DNA from: Cauispirillum nitrogeniifigens
Lineage (GTDB): Bacteria; Pseudomonadota; Alphaproteobacteria; Rhodospirillales; Rhodospirillaceae
NCBI RefSeq assembly: GCF_049800675.1
Contig: NZ_JBLOOT010000006.1
Coordinates: forward strand, 213,408-277,407
Length of the DNA: 64,000 nucleotides
Reading direction: 5' to 3'
The notes beneath the pieces are model-generated. The model made no database searches. It had not been told where the DNA came from and worked only from the letters and a program-made list of their open reading frames with translations. Each line of letters starts with the position of its first letter. The stretch's first letter is position 1. Positions 45,350 to 55,340 of this stretch are shown piece after piece. Made by a program: the position numbers and the translations under genes.

Positions 45350-45562
45350 TTGGTTCAGCTCCTTTCCGTATCATTGCCCGTGTTGCCCAGCGGGGCCGCA
45401 AATTCATCGGGCGACCCCCCGTCGCATTTCAGTGGGGCCGCCCTGTGGAGGGGTGCTTTAGCACAGTCCCTGGGGCTTGTGAATGCAAAATAGGGCGCGG
45501 ACCCCTAGATTTCCCGCCCACGCCCGCTTTACGCGGACTTCGCGACTCTTCATATTGGCGCC

Positions 45563-46102
45563 ATGGCTATACTCAAGATCGCCCGCATGGGTCATCCGGT
45601 GCTGCGGCAGCCCGCCGCCCCGGTCGCCGACCCGGCGGAGTCCTCCATCGCCCGGCTGGTCGCCGACATGATCGACACCCTGGAGGATGCCGGGGGAGTC
45701 GGGCTGGCCGCGCCGCAGGTTCACGTGCCGCTGCGCGTGGTCATCTTCTTCGTGCCCGCCTCGCGCGCCGATGACGGGGCCGAGGGGCGCGACGAGGTGC
45801 CGTTGACGGTGCTGATCAATCCCGAGATCGAGATCCTCGACCCCACCCCCGTCGAACGGGTGGAGGGTTGCCTGTCCATCCCCGACATGGCCGGCCGGGT
45901 GCCGCGCGCCAGCCGCATCCGCTACCGCGCCATCGGCCTGGACGGCCGGCCGTTCGAGCGCGAGGCCTCGGGCTTCCATGCCCGCGTGGTGCAGCACGAA
46001 TGCGACCACCTCGACGGCATGCTTTATCCCATGCGCATGACCGACCTCGGCACCTTCGGCTTCGTCGACGAGCTGCGCAAACCGTTCCCCGAGGACTCCT
46101 GA
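45563..46102 (+). CDS. def: Peptide deformylase
   Basis: The 179-residue metalloenzyme removes formyl groups from nascent N-terminal Met. All three motifs are present: GGVGLAAPQV (residues 44-53), EGCLSIP with ligand Cys103, and QHECDHLDG with His145, Glu146 and His149. The loop between motifs 1 and 2 is longer than in E. coli (AAPQVHVPLRVVIFFVPASRADDGAEGRDE) and the C-terminal helix is short. COQ9 starts 2 bases after its stop, so they share a transcript. It is divergent from rpsU. Confidence 0.95.
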   Translation: MAILKIARMGHPVLRQPAAPVADPAESSIARLVADMIDTLEDAGGVGLAAPQVHVPLRVVIFFVPASRADDGAEGRDEVPLTVLINPEIEILDPTPVERVEGCLSIPDMAGRVPRASRIRYRAIGLDGRPFEREASGFHARVVQHECDHLDGMLYPMRMTDLGTFGFVDELRKPFPEDS

Positions 46103-46104
46103 CC

Positions 46105-46773
46105 ATGACCGAGACGACCCTGGATGACGTGCGCGACCGCCTGGTGCTGGCGGCGCTGGACCACATCCCCTTCGACGGCTGGAGCATGAAGGCCCTGCGC
46201 CATGCCGCCGAGGACGTCGGCCTGGACGCCAACGCGCCGGAACGGGCCTTCCCTCACGGCGTCACCGGCGCGGTGGAGCATTTCACCGACCTCGCCGACC
46301 GCCTGATGGTGGCCGACCTCGCCGGGCGCGGCCTGGACAACATGCCGATGCAGGCGCGGGTGGAGGAGGCCGTGCGCGTCCGCCTGGAGCGCTGGGCACC
46401 GCACCAGGAGGCGGTGCGCCGTGCGCTGACGGTCTACAGCCTGCCGCAGAACCTGGGCGCGGCGGCGCAGGCCACCTGGCGCACCGTCGACCTGATCTGG
46501 AAGGCGGCGGGCGACCGCTCCGGGGACTTCAACTGGTACACCAAGCGCGCCTCCCTGGCGGCGGTGTACTCGGCCACCGTCCTCTACTGGCTGGATGACC
46601 AGTCCGAGGGGGCGGAGGCCACCTGGGACTTCCTGCGCCGCCGCATGGGCGACGTGGTCGCCGGCATCAAGATGCGGCGCGAGGTGACGGCGAAGGTCCA
46701 GAAGGCCGTGGAGCGCCTGCCCAACCCGCTGAGCTTCCTGCCCCGCCGCCCGCGCCGCAAGCGCCGGGTCTGA
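46105..46773 (+). CDS. COQ9-family protein (RpsU-divergently transcribed protein)
   Basis: The 222-residue protein has the COQ9 pattern: RDRLVLAALDHIPFDGWSMK at the N-terminus (TetR-like helices), ALTVYSLPQNLGAAAQATWRTVDLIWKAAGDRS (the family's most conserved part) and DFNWYTKRASLAAVYSATVLYWLDD, then a basic tail. In eukaryotes COQ9 binds lipids and presents ubiquinone intermediates to COQ7. The C-terminal tail PRRPRRKRRV is strongly basic. The ATG at 46105 is 2 bases after def. Bacterial members presumably assist ubiquinone synthesis; ubiX and an ABC1 kinase lie elsewhere in the window. Confidence 0.92.
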   Translation: MTETTLDDVRDRLVLAALDHIPFDGWSMKALRHAAEDVGLDANAPERAFPHGVTGAVEHFTDLADRLMVADLAGRGLDNMPMQARVEEAVRVRLERWAPHQEAVRRALTVYSLPQNLGAAAQATWRTVDLIWKAAGDRSGDFNWYTKRASLAAVYSATVLYWLDDQSEGAEATWDFLRRRMGDVVAGIKMRREVTAKVQKAVERLPNPLSFLPRRPRRKRRV

Positions 46774-46781
46774 CGGCGTGC

Positions 46782-46961
46782 CTAACGTCGCGGGCCGGGG
46801 CCGTACTCGCTGAACAGGATGGGGGCGTGCGGCCGCCGTGGCCGGGGCTTGGGGACCAGCGGATTGGGCGGCGTCAGCAGGGCGCGCAGCCGCGCCCACA
46901 GGGTCGGTCTGGCGACCACCTGGAGTGGCCGCGCGGGGAAGGGGATGACGACGGCGGTCAT
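46782..46961 (-). CDS. Small basic hypothetical protein
   Basis: The 59-residue product starts at 46961 with AAAGGAG 8 bases upstream, which makes it a credible gene. It is rich in Pro and Arg (VVIPFPARPLQVVARPTLWA, then PKPRPRRPHAPILFSEY) with one short amphipathic stretch (WARLRALL). No domain recognised. It ends 9 bases from the convergent COQ9 stop. Confidence 0.5.
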   Translation of the reverse strand: MTAVVIPFPARPLQVVARPTLWARLRALLTPPNPLVPKPRPRRPHAPILFSEYGPGPRR

Positions 46962-47079
46962 GATGAGCGCTCCTTTCGCAAGGCTCCCGTGCTCCATGGA
47001 GCGTAAGGACCATTGCGGCACCCCTTCAAACGATGCTTTCTAGCGTTCAGACTTAGAAAATCTGCGGCATGGGGGGATC

Positions 47080-48006
47080 ATGGGGCGCAGATTGCCACCG
47101 CTTAACGCGTTGCGCGCGTTCGAGGCGGCTGCCCGGCTGGGCAGCTTCGTCGGCGCGGCCGAGGAACTGTCGGTCACGCCGGCGGCCATCAGCCATCAGG
47201 TCAAGGGGCTGGAGGAGGCGCTGGGGGTGACGCTGTTCACCCGCAGCCACCGCGCCGTCTCCCTGACGCGCGAGGGGCGCCGGCTGCTCCCCGGTCTGTC
47301 GGACGGGTTCAGCCAACTGGAGGCCGCCGTCGCCGCCGTGCGGCCGGCGGTGCGGGGCGGGCCGGTGGTCGTCAGCTGCGGTCCGTCCTTCGCCGCCAAG
47401 TGGCTGGTGCCGCGCCTGGAGACGTTCCTGGCCCGCCACCCCGACATCACCGTGCGCGTCGAGGCCGAGGCCCGGCTGGTCGATCTGGTGGCCGAGGAGG
47501 TCAACCTCGCTGTGCGCCTCAGCGCGTCCAACCCCGGCCCCGGCCTGATCGCCGAGCCGCTGTTCGGCGAACGGCTGTTTCCGGTCTGTGCGCCGCGCCT
47601 GCGGGTGGGCCTGCGGCGGGCGTCGGAACTGGCGCTGCAAACCCTGATCTACGACGACCTGTTCGAGGCGGTGCCCAATGCCGGCCACTGGGCCGACTGG
47701 CTGCGCGTGGCGGGCATCGCCGGCCTGACGCCGCGCCGCACCATCCACTACAGCTTCACGACCCTGGCCCTGGATTCGGCCATTCGCGGGCAGGGGGTGG
47801 CGATGGGGCGGTCGTCGCTGGTCTGCGCCGACCTCCAGGCGGGCACCCTGGTGCGGCCGTTCGACGTCACGGTGCCCAGCGGCCTGAGCTACTGCGTCGT
47901 CCGCGCCGCCGACCAGCCCGAACACCCCGGCGCCGCCGCCCTGCGCGCCTGGCTGGCCGAGGAAGCGGAGGCCTTCCGCAAGCAGTGGCCTGATCTGGTG
48001 ATCTGA
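47080..48006 (+). CDS. LysR-family transcriptional regulator, GcvA-like
   Basis: The 308-residue regulator has an N-terminal winged HTH (LNALRAFEAAARLGSFVGAA, VTPAAISHQVKGLEEALGVTLFTRS) and a C-terminal periplasmic-binding-like effector domain (VVSCGPSFAAKWLVPRLETFLARHPDITVRV...). The HTH wording PLNALRAFEAAAR is that of the GcvA subgroup. Its target is not given by the context: dusA on the opposite strand and a mobile repeat follow. No neighbouring divergent gene is present on its 5' side except the small gene at 46782-46961, 118 bases away. Confidence 0.9.
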   Translation: MGRRLPPLNALRAFEAAARLGSFVGAAEELSVTPAAISHQVKGLEEALGVTLFTRSHRAVSLTREGRRLLPGLSDGFSQLEAAVAAVRPAVRGGPVVVSCGPSFAAKWLVPRLETFLARHPDITVRVEAEARLVDLVAEEVNLAVRLSASNPGPGLIAEPLFGERLFPVCAPRLRVGLRRASELALQTLIYDDLFEAVPNAGHWADWLRVAGIAGLTPRRTIHYSFTTLALDSAIRGQGVAMGRSSLVCADLQAGTLVRPFDVTVPSGLSYCVVRAADQPEHPGAAALRAWLAEEAEAFRKQWPDLVI

Positions 48007-48035
48007 CGCCCCATGCCGGGCTGCCGCCCGCGCCC

Positions 48036-48056
48036 GCTTGGGGCGATGCCCCAAGC
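48036..48056 (+). terminator. Terminator-like hairpin after the LysR gene
   Basis: A perfect 9-bp stem (GCTTGGGGC with GCCCCAAGC, 3-base loop) lies 30 bases beyond the stop. The preceding CGCCCGCGCCCGC and following CCCC match the general plan of the repeats at 53198 and 53524, so it may belong to the same family. Confidence 0.55.
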
Positions 48057-48106
48057 CCCATTCTTTATCCTTGAAAAAATAGGCTCATCGCAGAATTTCG
48101 GGGACC

Positions 48107-48239
48107 GGTTGAACCACCAAGTCACCACGGCGCCAAGAGGCTGGCGGAGGCCCGCCGCCAGCGGATCGACACCGGGGCTAGTGGTTTCCGCGCTGCGCGG
48201 CGCTTGCTTGGCCCCTTTGTGTATTGGTGACTTGGTGGT

Positions 48240-48245
<6 letters not shown>
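48107..48245. mobile_element. 139-bp MITE-like element with 21-bp perfect terminal inverted repeats (copy 1)
   Basis: The ends are perfect inverted repeats: 48107-48127 begins GGTTGAACCACCAAG and 48225-48245 is its exact complement. The internal sequence has no coding capacity. A second copy, inverted and interrupted, lies at 53252-53480. The right end overlaps the dusA stop: the tca of the dusA stop codon (48240-48242) is inside the element's repeat, so the element supplies the last Gly and the stop of DusA. No transposase is near. Confidence 0.8.
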
Positions 48246-49235
<990 letters not shown>

Positions 49236-49322
49236 GGGCGGTCTCCGAGGGTCCGGCCCCCCTTTAGCAGAGCGGGCGCGGTCGTGCAAACCCCCTGGCG
49301 GCATCCGGGGGCTTGACGGAAT

Positions 49323-49365
49323 GTTCTCTATGTGTTCTTTTGATGAATGAGAACGTTAGGAGAAC
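49323..49365. promoter_or_regulatory. Two LexA boxes (GTTC-N7-GTTC) in opposite orientation
   Basis: GTTC at 49323-49326 and 49334-49337 are 7 bases apart, matching the alphaproteobacterial SOS box. GAAC at 49351-49354 and 49362-49365 are also 7 apart, the complement of the same box. A -35-like TTGACG at 49313-49318 lies directly upstream. The outer half-sites also form an ATGTTCTC/GAGAACAT inverted repeat (49321-49328, 49360-49367). The small membrane-protein gene starts 25 bases downstream of the second box. Confidence 0.8.
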
Positions 49366-49389
49366 ATCTAGAGCTGAAGGAGTCTCCTC

Positions 49390-49488
49390 ATGACCATGCG
49401 CACGCTTTTCATGGAGTTCATCGCCTTGCTGTCGCTGTTCGCCGTCATCTACCTGTGGTCCGTGATCGGCTTCGCGCTCCAGGCCTGA
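49390..49488 (+). CDS. 32-residue single-helix membrane protein under SOS control, SidA-like candidate
   Basis: A 33-codon reading frame with AAGGAG 7 bases before its ATG encodes a short basic start (MTMRTLFME) followed by one hydrophobic helix (FIALLSLFAVIYLWSVIGFA) and ends LQA. It lies directly behind two LexA boxes. In Caulobacter crescentus the SOS response induces SidA, a 29-residue inner-membrane protein that blocks division by acting on late divisome proteins. Size, one helix and LexA control all fit; I cannot show sequence homology. The gene is too short for ordinary gene callers. It may also be another SOS-induced small membrane protein. Confidence 0.7.
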   Translation: MTMRTLFMEFIALLSLFAVIYLWSVIGFALQA

Positions 49489-49491
49489 GCC

Positions 49492-49779
49492 CTATTTCAC
49501 CCAGCCCTGACGCGACACGAACACCACGGTCAGCGGCAGCAGGGTGAAGAGGATCAGGTCGCGGGCGGCGGTCAGGATGCCCTGGCCGAGGAACACCATG
49601 TCGGCGACCTCGATGACGACGCCGATGATCAGCACCGGCAGGAAGCCCCACCACGCCTTGATGGACTGGCGGAACACCAGCAGCGTGATCAGGAAGACCA
49701 CGAAGCCGACGAGGATCTGGACGGCGTCCCAGTCGGTGGGGACGGCGCCGAAGACGAGGCTCTTGATCTGCGCGTACAT
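49492..49779 (-). CDS. Small three-helix membrane protein
   Basis: The 95-residue product has three membrane helices (about 20-38, 45-63, 70-88: VQILVGFVVFLITLLVF, WGFLPVLIIGVVIEVADMVF, LILFTLLPLTVVFVS). No domain name is recognised. TGAGGA lies 7 bases upstream of the ATG. It begins 9 bases after the aldo/keto reductase stop on the same strand, so the two are probably one transcript. It ends 3 bases from the convergent SOS-controlled gene. Confidence 0.65.
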   Translation of the reverse strand: MYAQIKSLVFGAVPTDWDAVQILVGFVVFLITLLVFRQSIKAWWGFLPVLIIGVVIEVADMVFLGQGILTAARDLILFTLLPLTVVFVSRQGWVK

Positions 49780-49788
49780 GGAACGTCC

Positions 49789-50835
49789 TCAGGGGGCCGG
49801 ATCGGGATCGCGGGCGTGGATGGCGTCGATGGCGGCCACGACGTCCGGCGTCAGGGTCAGGTCGGCGGCGGCCAGATTGTTCTCCAGTTGCTCCAGGGTC
49901 GTCGCGCCCATGATGGACGACGCCAGGAACGGCCGGCTCAGGGTGTAGGCCAGGGCCATCCGCGCCGGGTCCAGCCCGACGGCGGCGGCCAGCGTCACGT
50001 ACTGGTCGACGGCCGGCAGGGCGCGCGGCTTGGTGTAGCGGGAATAGCGCGCCGGCCACAGGGTGATGCGGGCGCCTTCGGGGCGGGCGCCGTTGCGGTA
50101 CTTGCCGCTCAGCACGCCGCCGGCCAGCGGCGAATAGGCGACCAGCGGCACGTCCTCGCGGATGGCCATCTCGGCCAGCCCCGTCTCGAAGGTGCGGTTG
50201 AGCAGGCTGTAGGGATTCTGGATGCACGCCGGGCGCGGCAGGCCCCGCGTTTCGGCCAGCAGCAGCGCGCGGTGCACGCCCCACGGCGTTTCGTTGGACA
50301 GGCCGACGTGGCGGATCTTGCCGGCCTGGATCTGCTCCTGAAGCGCCGCGAGGCTTTCCTCCAGCGGCGCGCCGCCGGTGTCGTCGGGATCATGGCGGTA
50401 GCCGAGTTGGCCGAAATAGTTGGTCCGTCGGTCGGGCCAGTGCAGGTAGTACAGGTCGATGACGTCGGTGCCCAGGCGCTTCAGGCTGGCGTCTACGGCG
50501 GCGGCGATGTTGGCCCTGTCCATGACATGGTCGGCGCCGCGGAACCACGGCATGGCCGGGCTGCGGGCCACCACCTTGGTCGCCAGGATGACCGCGTCGC
50601 GGCGGCCGCGCGCCTTCAGCCAGGAGCCGATGTATTCCTCGGTGCGGCCCTGCGTCTCCGGGCGCGGCGAGATCGGATAGAGTTCCGCCGCGTCGAAGAA
50701 GTTCACGCCAGCGTCCACCGCGCGGTCCATGAAGGCATGGGCCTCGGCCTCGCTGTTCTGCTCGCCATAGGTCATGGTGCCCAGGCTGATGGCGCTGACC
50801 GACAGGCCGGTCCGGCCCAAGGGACGATACTGCAC
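49789..50835 (-). CDS. Aldo/keto reductase, Tas-like
   Basis: The 348-residue NADPH-dependent oxidoreductase starts MQYRPLGRTGLSVSAISLGT (GTG at 50835, preceded by GAGGAGGA). Catalytic Asp and Tyr sit in GVNFFDAAELYPISPRPETQGRTEEYIGSWL, the Lys in VILATKVVAR, and the His region in DLYYLHWPDRR. SSIMGATTLEQLENNL is the NADP-phosphate-binding end. The ETQGRTEEYIGSWL wording is that of the E. coli Tas subgroup. The substrate is unknown. A small membrane protein follows in the same direction. Confidence 0.9.
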   Translation of the reverse strand: MQYRPLGRTGLSVSAISLGTMTYGEQNSEAEAHAFMDRAVDAGVNFFDAAELYPISPRPETQGRTEEYIGSWLKARGRRDAVILATKVVARSPAMPWFRGADHVMDRANIAAAVDASLKRLGTDVIDLYYLHWPDRRTNYFGQLGYRHDPDDTGGAPLEESLAALQEQIQAGKIRHVGLSNETPWGVHRALLLAETRGLPRPACIQNPYSLLNRTFETGLAEMAIREDVPLVAYSPLAGGVLSGKYRNGARPEGARITLWPARYSRYTKPRALPAVDQYVTLAAAVGLDPARMALAYTLSRPFLASSIMGATTLEQLENNLAAADLTLTPDVVAAIDAIHARDPDPAP

Positions 50836-51037
50836 GCCGCATCCTCCTCGTCTGTGTCGTCTGTCTTCTCGGGGCGGAAGGGTCGGGGATTTCACGCCGA
50901 TCCGCAAGGGTTCAGGTCTTCGGAGGTAATACGACAGGACGCCGGCGGCCCATCCTTTATCCCGGAGGGGGGTAATGGTCCCCCGCGAAGGAGGGGGGTA
51001 TCCTGCCCATAGACATCACGACCTCCGGGAGGCCGCC

Positions 51038-51241
51038 ATGCTGAACACCACCAGTTCCCCGCCGCAGGGCCTGTATCAGGTGTGCTGGAAGTCCGTCGTC
51101 GGCGAGGCGGTCGGCCGGGAGCGCCCGGTCCCCCGCTACGTGGCCGAATTCATGGCCCGCGATGAAGCCCTGGCCAATCCCCTGCGCCGCTACTGGGTGG
51201 AGCGCTGCGACCGCGCCGGTTCCGGCTCCGGCACCGCCTGA
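51038..51241 (+). CDS. Small hypothetical protein
   Basis: The 67-residue product begins MLNTTSSPPQGLYQVCWKSV at 51038, where GGGAGG lies 5 bases upstream; the longer frame from 50975 lacks a ribosome site. The central stretch VAEFMARDEALANPLRRYWV is helical. No domain recognised. It lies before the ABC-F gene on the same strand, 122 bases apart. Confidence 0.5.
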   Translation: MLNTTSSPPQGLYQVCWKSVVGEAVGRERPVPRYVAEFMARDEALANPLRRYWVERCDRAGSGSGTA

Positions 51242-51363
51242 CCCCGTCCTTGCCGCCACGGCCCCGCCGCCCGCCGCGCCGCCGGGGCCGTCCGCCTCTT
51301 GCGTCACGCCGCCGAATGTGGAACCTGTGGGCCTTCCCGCAGCCGCCATGATGAGACGTCGCC

Positions 51364-53187
<1,824 letters not shown>

Positions 53188-53197
53188 GGGAATGTAT

Positions 53198-53241
53198 GCG
53201 GGCTCTGCCCGCACCCGCCGGGGCCATTGGCCCCGGACCCC
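53198..53241. repeat. 44-bp hairpin repeat (left copy), likely bidirectional terminator
   Basis: The block holds two hairpins, GCGGGC/GCCCGC and CCGGGGCC/GGCCCCGG. It matches the inverted block at 53524-53567 in 41 of 44 positions. It is 11 bases beyond the uup-like stop. The two copies border the 389-base non-coding stretch between convergent genes. Confidence 0.7.
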
Positions 53242-53251
53242 TGTAGTTCTA

Positions 53252-53480
53252 TTGGGACCACCAAGTCACCAAGACACAAAGGGGCCAAGCAAGCGCCGCG
53301 CAGCGCGGAAACCACTAGAGCATCAACCGATCACACGTGATCGGTTGATGCTCATATGTTGTTGAGTTTAGGGCATCTTCTTCGGCGAACCGGCATCCAC
53401 TGCGCCGGAAGATGCCCTAGCCCCGGTGTCGATCCGCTGGCGGTGGGCCTCCGCCAGCCTCTTGGCGCCTTGGTGGTTCA
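53252..53480. mobile_element. MITE-like element, copy 2, inverted and interrupted
   Basis: Read on the minus strand this interval matches the 48107-48245 element, except for a short deletion of about 8 bases at one end and a 102-bp insertion at 53319-53420. The insert is bounded by CTAG on both sides (53315-53318 and 53417-53420), as expected of insertion at a CTAG/TA target. The left end has lost part of its terminal repeat, so this copy is probably immobile. Confidence 0.8.
53319..53420. mobile_element. 102-bp palindromic insert at CTAG
   Basis: The insert consists of a perfect 17-bp-arm palindrome (53318-53334 and 53337-53353, beginning GAGCATCAACC) and a second palindrome at 53369-53419 with 12-bp arms (GGGCATCTTC with its complement) flanked by TA on both sides. 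Its outer ends, GAGCATCAACC and GGGCATCTTCC read from the other side, are imperfect inverted repeats. TA at the CTAG target suggests an IS630/Tc1-type MITE. It has no coding capacity. Confidence 0.7.
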
Positions 53481-53523
53481 TGTGAACCAAGTCTTCCCGC
53501 AGTTCCGTAAAGAACAAATAAAC

Positions 53524-53567
53524 GGGGTCCGGGGCCCAAGGCCCCGGCGGGTGCGGGCAGCGCCCGC
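53524..53567. repeat. 44-bp hairpin repeat (right copy)
   Basis: This is the inverted counterpart of 53198-53241 and contains the same two hairpins. It lies 10 bases beyond the purK stop and may terminate purEK. With the left copy and the element between them it accounts for the whole 53188-53576 interval; the remaining bases hold nothing else I can support. Confidence 0.7.
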
Positions 53568-53576
53568 GCTTCCCCT

Positions 53577-54650
53577 TCAGTCCTTCAAAGTGTTCACATG
53601 CCCCATCTTGCGCCCGGCGCGGGCTTCGGCCTTGCCGTAGAGGTGCAGGCGGGCTTTGGGGTCGGAGAGGATGGCGTGCCAGTCGTGGGCGTCGTCGCCC
53701 AGCAGGTTCTTCATCACGGCGCCGCAGCGGTGCTGCGGCGACCCCAGGGGCAGGCCGCAGACGGCGCGGACCAGCTGCTCGAACTGGTCAGTATAGCAGG
53801 CGTCCATGGTCCAGTGGCCGGAGTTGTGCGGGCGCGGGGCCATTTCGTTGACCAGCACCCGGCCGTCGGCGGTGACGAACATCTCCACCGCCAGCAGGCC
53901 GACCAGATCCAGGTCGGTGGCGGCGCGGCGGGCGATGTCCATGGCCGCCTCGGCCACCGCATCCGGGATGGGGGCGGGGGCGGTGGTGGTGTCGAGGATG
54001 TGGTGGCGGTGCTCGTTCTGCACCGGGCAATAGGCTTCCTCTCTGCCGTCGGGGGCGCGGGCGACGATGACGGAGATTTCGCGCTCGAAGGTCACGAAGC
54101 CTTCGAGGATGGCCGGCGCCTTGCCGATGGCGGCCCAGGCTTCGGCCAGGTCGGTGCCGGCGTCGATGCGCGTCTGGCCCTTGCCGTCGTAGCCCAGGCG
54201 GGTGGTCTTGAGGATCGCCGGGGTGCCGAGGGCGGCGACGGCGGCGGCCAGGTCGGCCTCGCCGTTGACGGCGCGCCAGGGGGCGGTTTCGGCGAAGGTG
54301 TTGAAGAAGGTCTTCTCGCTGACCCGGTCCTGGGCGACCGCCAGGGCTTTGGCGCCGGGGCGCACCGGCACGAACCCGGCGAGGAATTCGACGCTGGCGA
54401 CGGGGACGTTCTCGAACTCCAGCGTCACCACGTCGACGGCCCTGGCGAAGGCTTCCAGCGCCGCGCGGTCGTCATAGTCGGCCACAGTGCAGGCGGCGGC
54501 GACCTGGGCGGCGGGGCTGTCGGCCTCGGGCGTGAAGATGTGGCAGCGGTAGCCCAGGCGGGCCGCCGCCAGGGCGGTCATGCGGCCGAGCTGGCCGCCG
54601 CCGAGGATGCCGATGGTGCTGCCGGGGGCGAAGGGGGCCGGGGTCGACAT
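53577..54650 (-). CDS. purK: 5-(carboxyamino)imidazole ribonucleotide synthase
   Basis: The 357-residue ATP-grasp enzyme carboxylates AIR with bicarbonate in purine synthesis, feeding PurE. GILGGGQLGRMTALAAARLG, the ATP-binding TPAILKTTRLGYDGKGQ, ILEGFVTFEREISVIVAR, and NEMAPRPHNSGHWTMDAC with GHVN near the C-terminus are the family's signatures. Start at 54650 is 5 bases after the purE stop, so the two are coupled. The upstream longer frame is the purE region read in another frame. Confidence 0.96.
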   Translation of the reverse strand: MSTPAPFAPGSTIGILGGGQLGRMTALAAARLGYRCHIFTPEADSPAAQVAAACTVADYDDRAALEAFARAVDVVTLEFENVPVASVEFLAGFVPVRPGAKALAVAQDRVSEKTFFNTFAETAPWRAVNGEADLAAAVAALGTPAILKTTRLGYDGKGQTRIDAGTDLAEAWAAIGKAPAILEGFVTFEREISVIVARAPDGREEAYCPVQNEHRHHILDTTTAPAPIPDAVAEAAMDIARRAATDLDLVGLLAVEMFVTADGRVLVNEMAPRPHNSGHWTMDACYTDQFEQLVRAVCGLPLGSPQHRCGAVMKNLLGDDAHDWHAILSDPKARLHLYGKAEARAGRKMGHVNTLKD

Positions 54651-54655
54651 GCGGC

Positions 54656-55165
54656 TCAGGCTTCGTCGCTGGGGGCTTCGGCCACGGCGGCGGTCTGGCG
54701 GGCGCGCCAGTCGTCCAGCGCCTGGGCCACCTTGGGATCGTGCAGGGCGATGACCGAGGCCGCCAGCAGGGCGGCGTTGATGGCCCCGGCCTTGCCGATG
54801 GCCAGGGTGCCGACCGGCACGCCGGCAGGCATCTGGACGATGGACAGCAGGCTGTCCTGGCCGCTCAGGGCCTTGGACTGCACCGGCACGCCGAACACCG
54901 GCAGCGGCGTCATGGACGCGCACATGCCCGGCAGGTGCGCGGCGCCGCCGGCCCCGGCGATGATGACGTGCAGGCCGCGCCCGCGCGCCGTTTCGGCGTA
55001 TTCGACCAGCCGCTTGGGCGTCCGGTGGGCGGACACGATGCGCGCCTCGCAGGGCACGCCCAGGGCCTCCAGGGTCTCCACGGCGCCGCGCATGGTGTCC
55101 CAGTCGGACTGGCTGCCCATGATGACGCCCACGAGCGGGGTGTTGCTGGTGTCGGTAGCGGCCAT
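54656..55165 (-). CDS. purE: N5-CAIR mutase
   Basis: The 169-residue class I PurE isomerises N5-CAIR to CAIR. Signatures: VGVIMGSQSDWDTMRGAVE, the active-site SAHRTPKRLVEYAE, IIAGAGGAAHLPGM, and VPVQSKALSGQDSLLSIVQM with PVGTLAIGKAGAINAALLAA. Start 55165 has AGGGGG upstream. It is first in the purEK pair; expression is probably under the control of the 55166-55340 interval, which also lies before the divergent GGDEF gene. No PurR-like site is obvious. Confidence 0.96.
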   Translation of the reverse strand: MAATDTSNTPLVGVIMGSQSDWDTMRGAVETLEALGVPCEARIVSAHRTPKRLVEYAETARGRGLHVIIAGAGGAAHLPGMCASMTPLPVFGVPVQSKALSGQDSLLSIVQMPAGVPVGTLAIGKAGAINAALLAASVIALHDPKVAQALDDWRARQTAAVAEAPSDEA

Positions 55166-55340
55166 GTCGCCCCCTAGAGAAAAAGCATCCACGCCGCGCC
55201 GACGCCTGCGACCCGGCGCGCGGAAGCCGTGCATTATAGTGCGCGGTGGTCGGGGCGCAACCGGCCTCTGATGCGCGACGGCGCGGGCTATGCTAAACTT
55301 TCGGCGTGCCCAGGAGAAACCGGGGTAAGGGAGGAGAACC

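Noticed and set aside
48007..48106. Small gene between the LysR gene and the repeat element
   Set aside because: Short frames there lack ribosome sites and conserved pattern; the interval is explained by a hairpin and flanking sequence.
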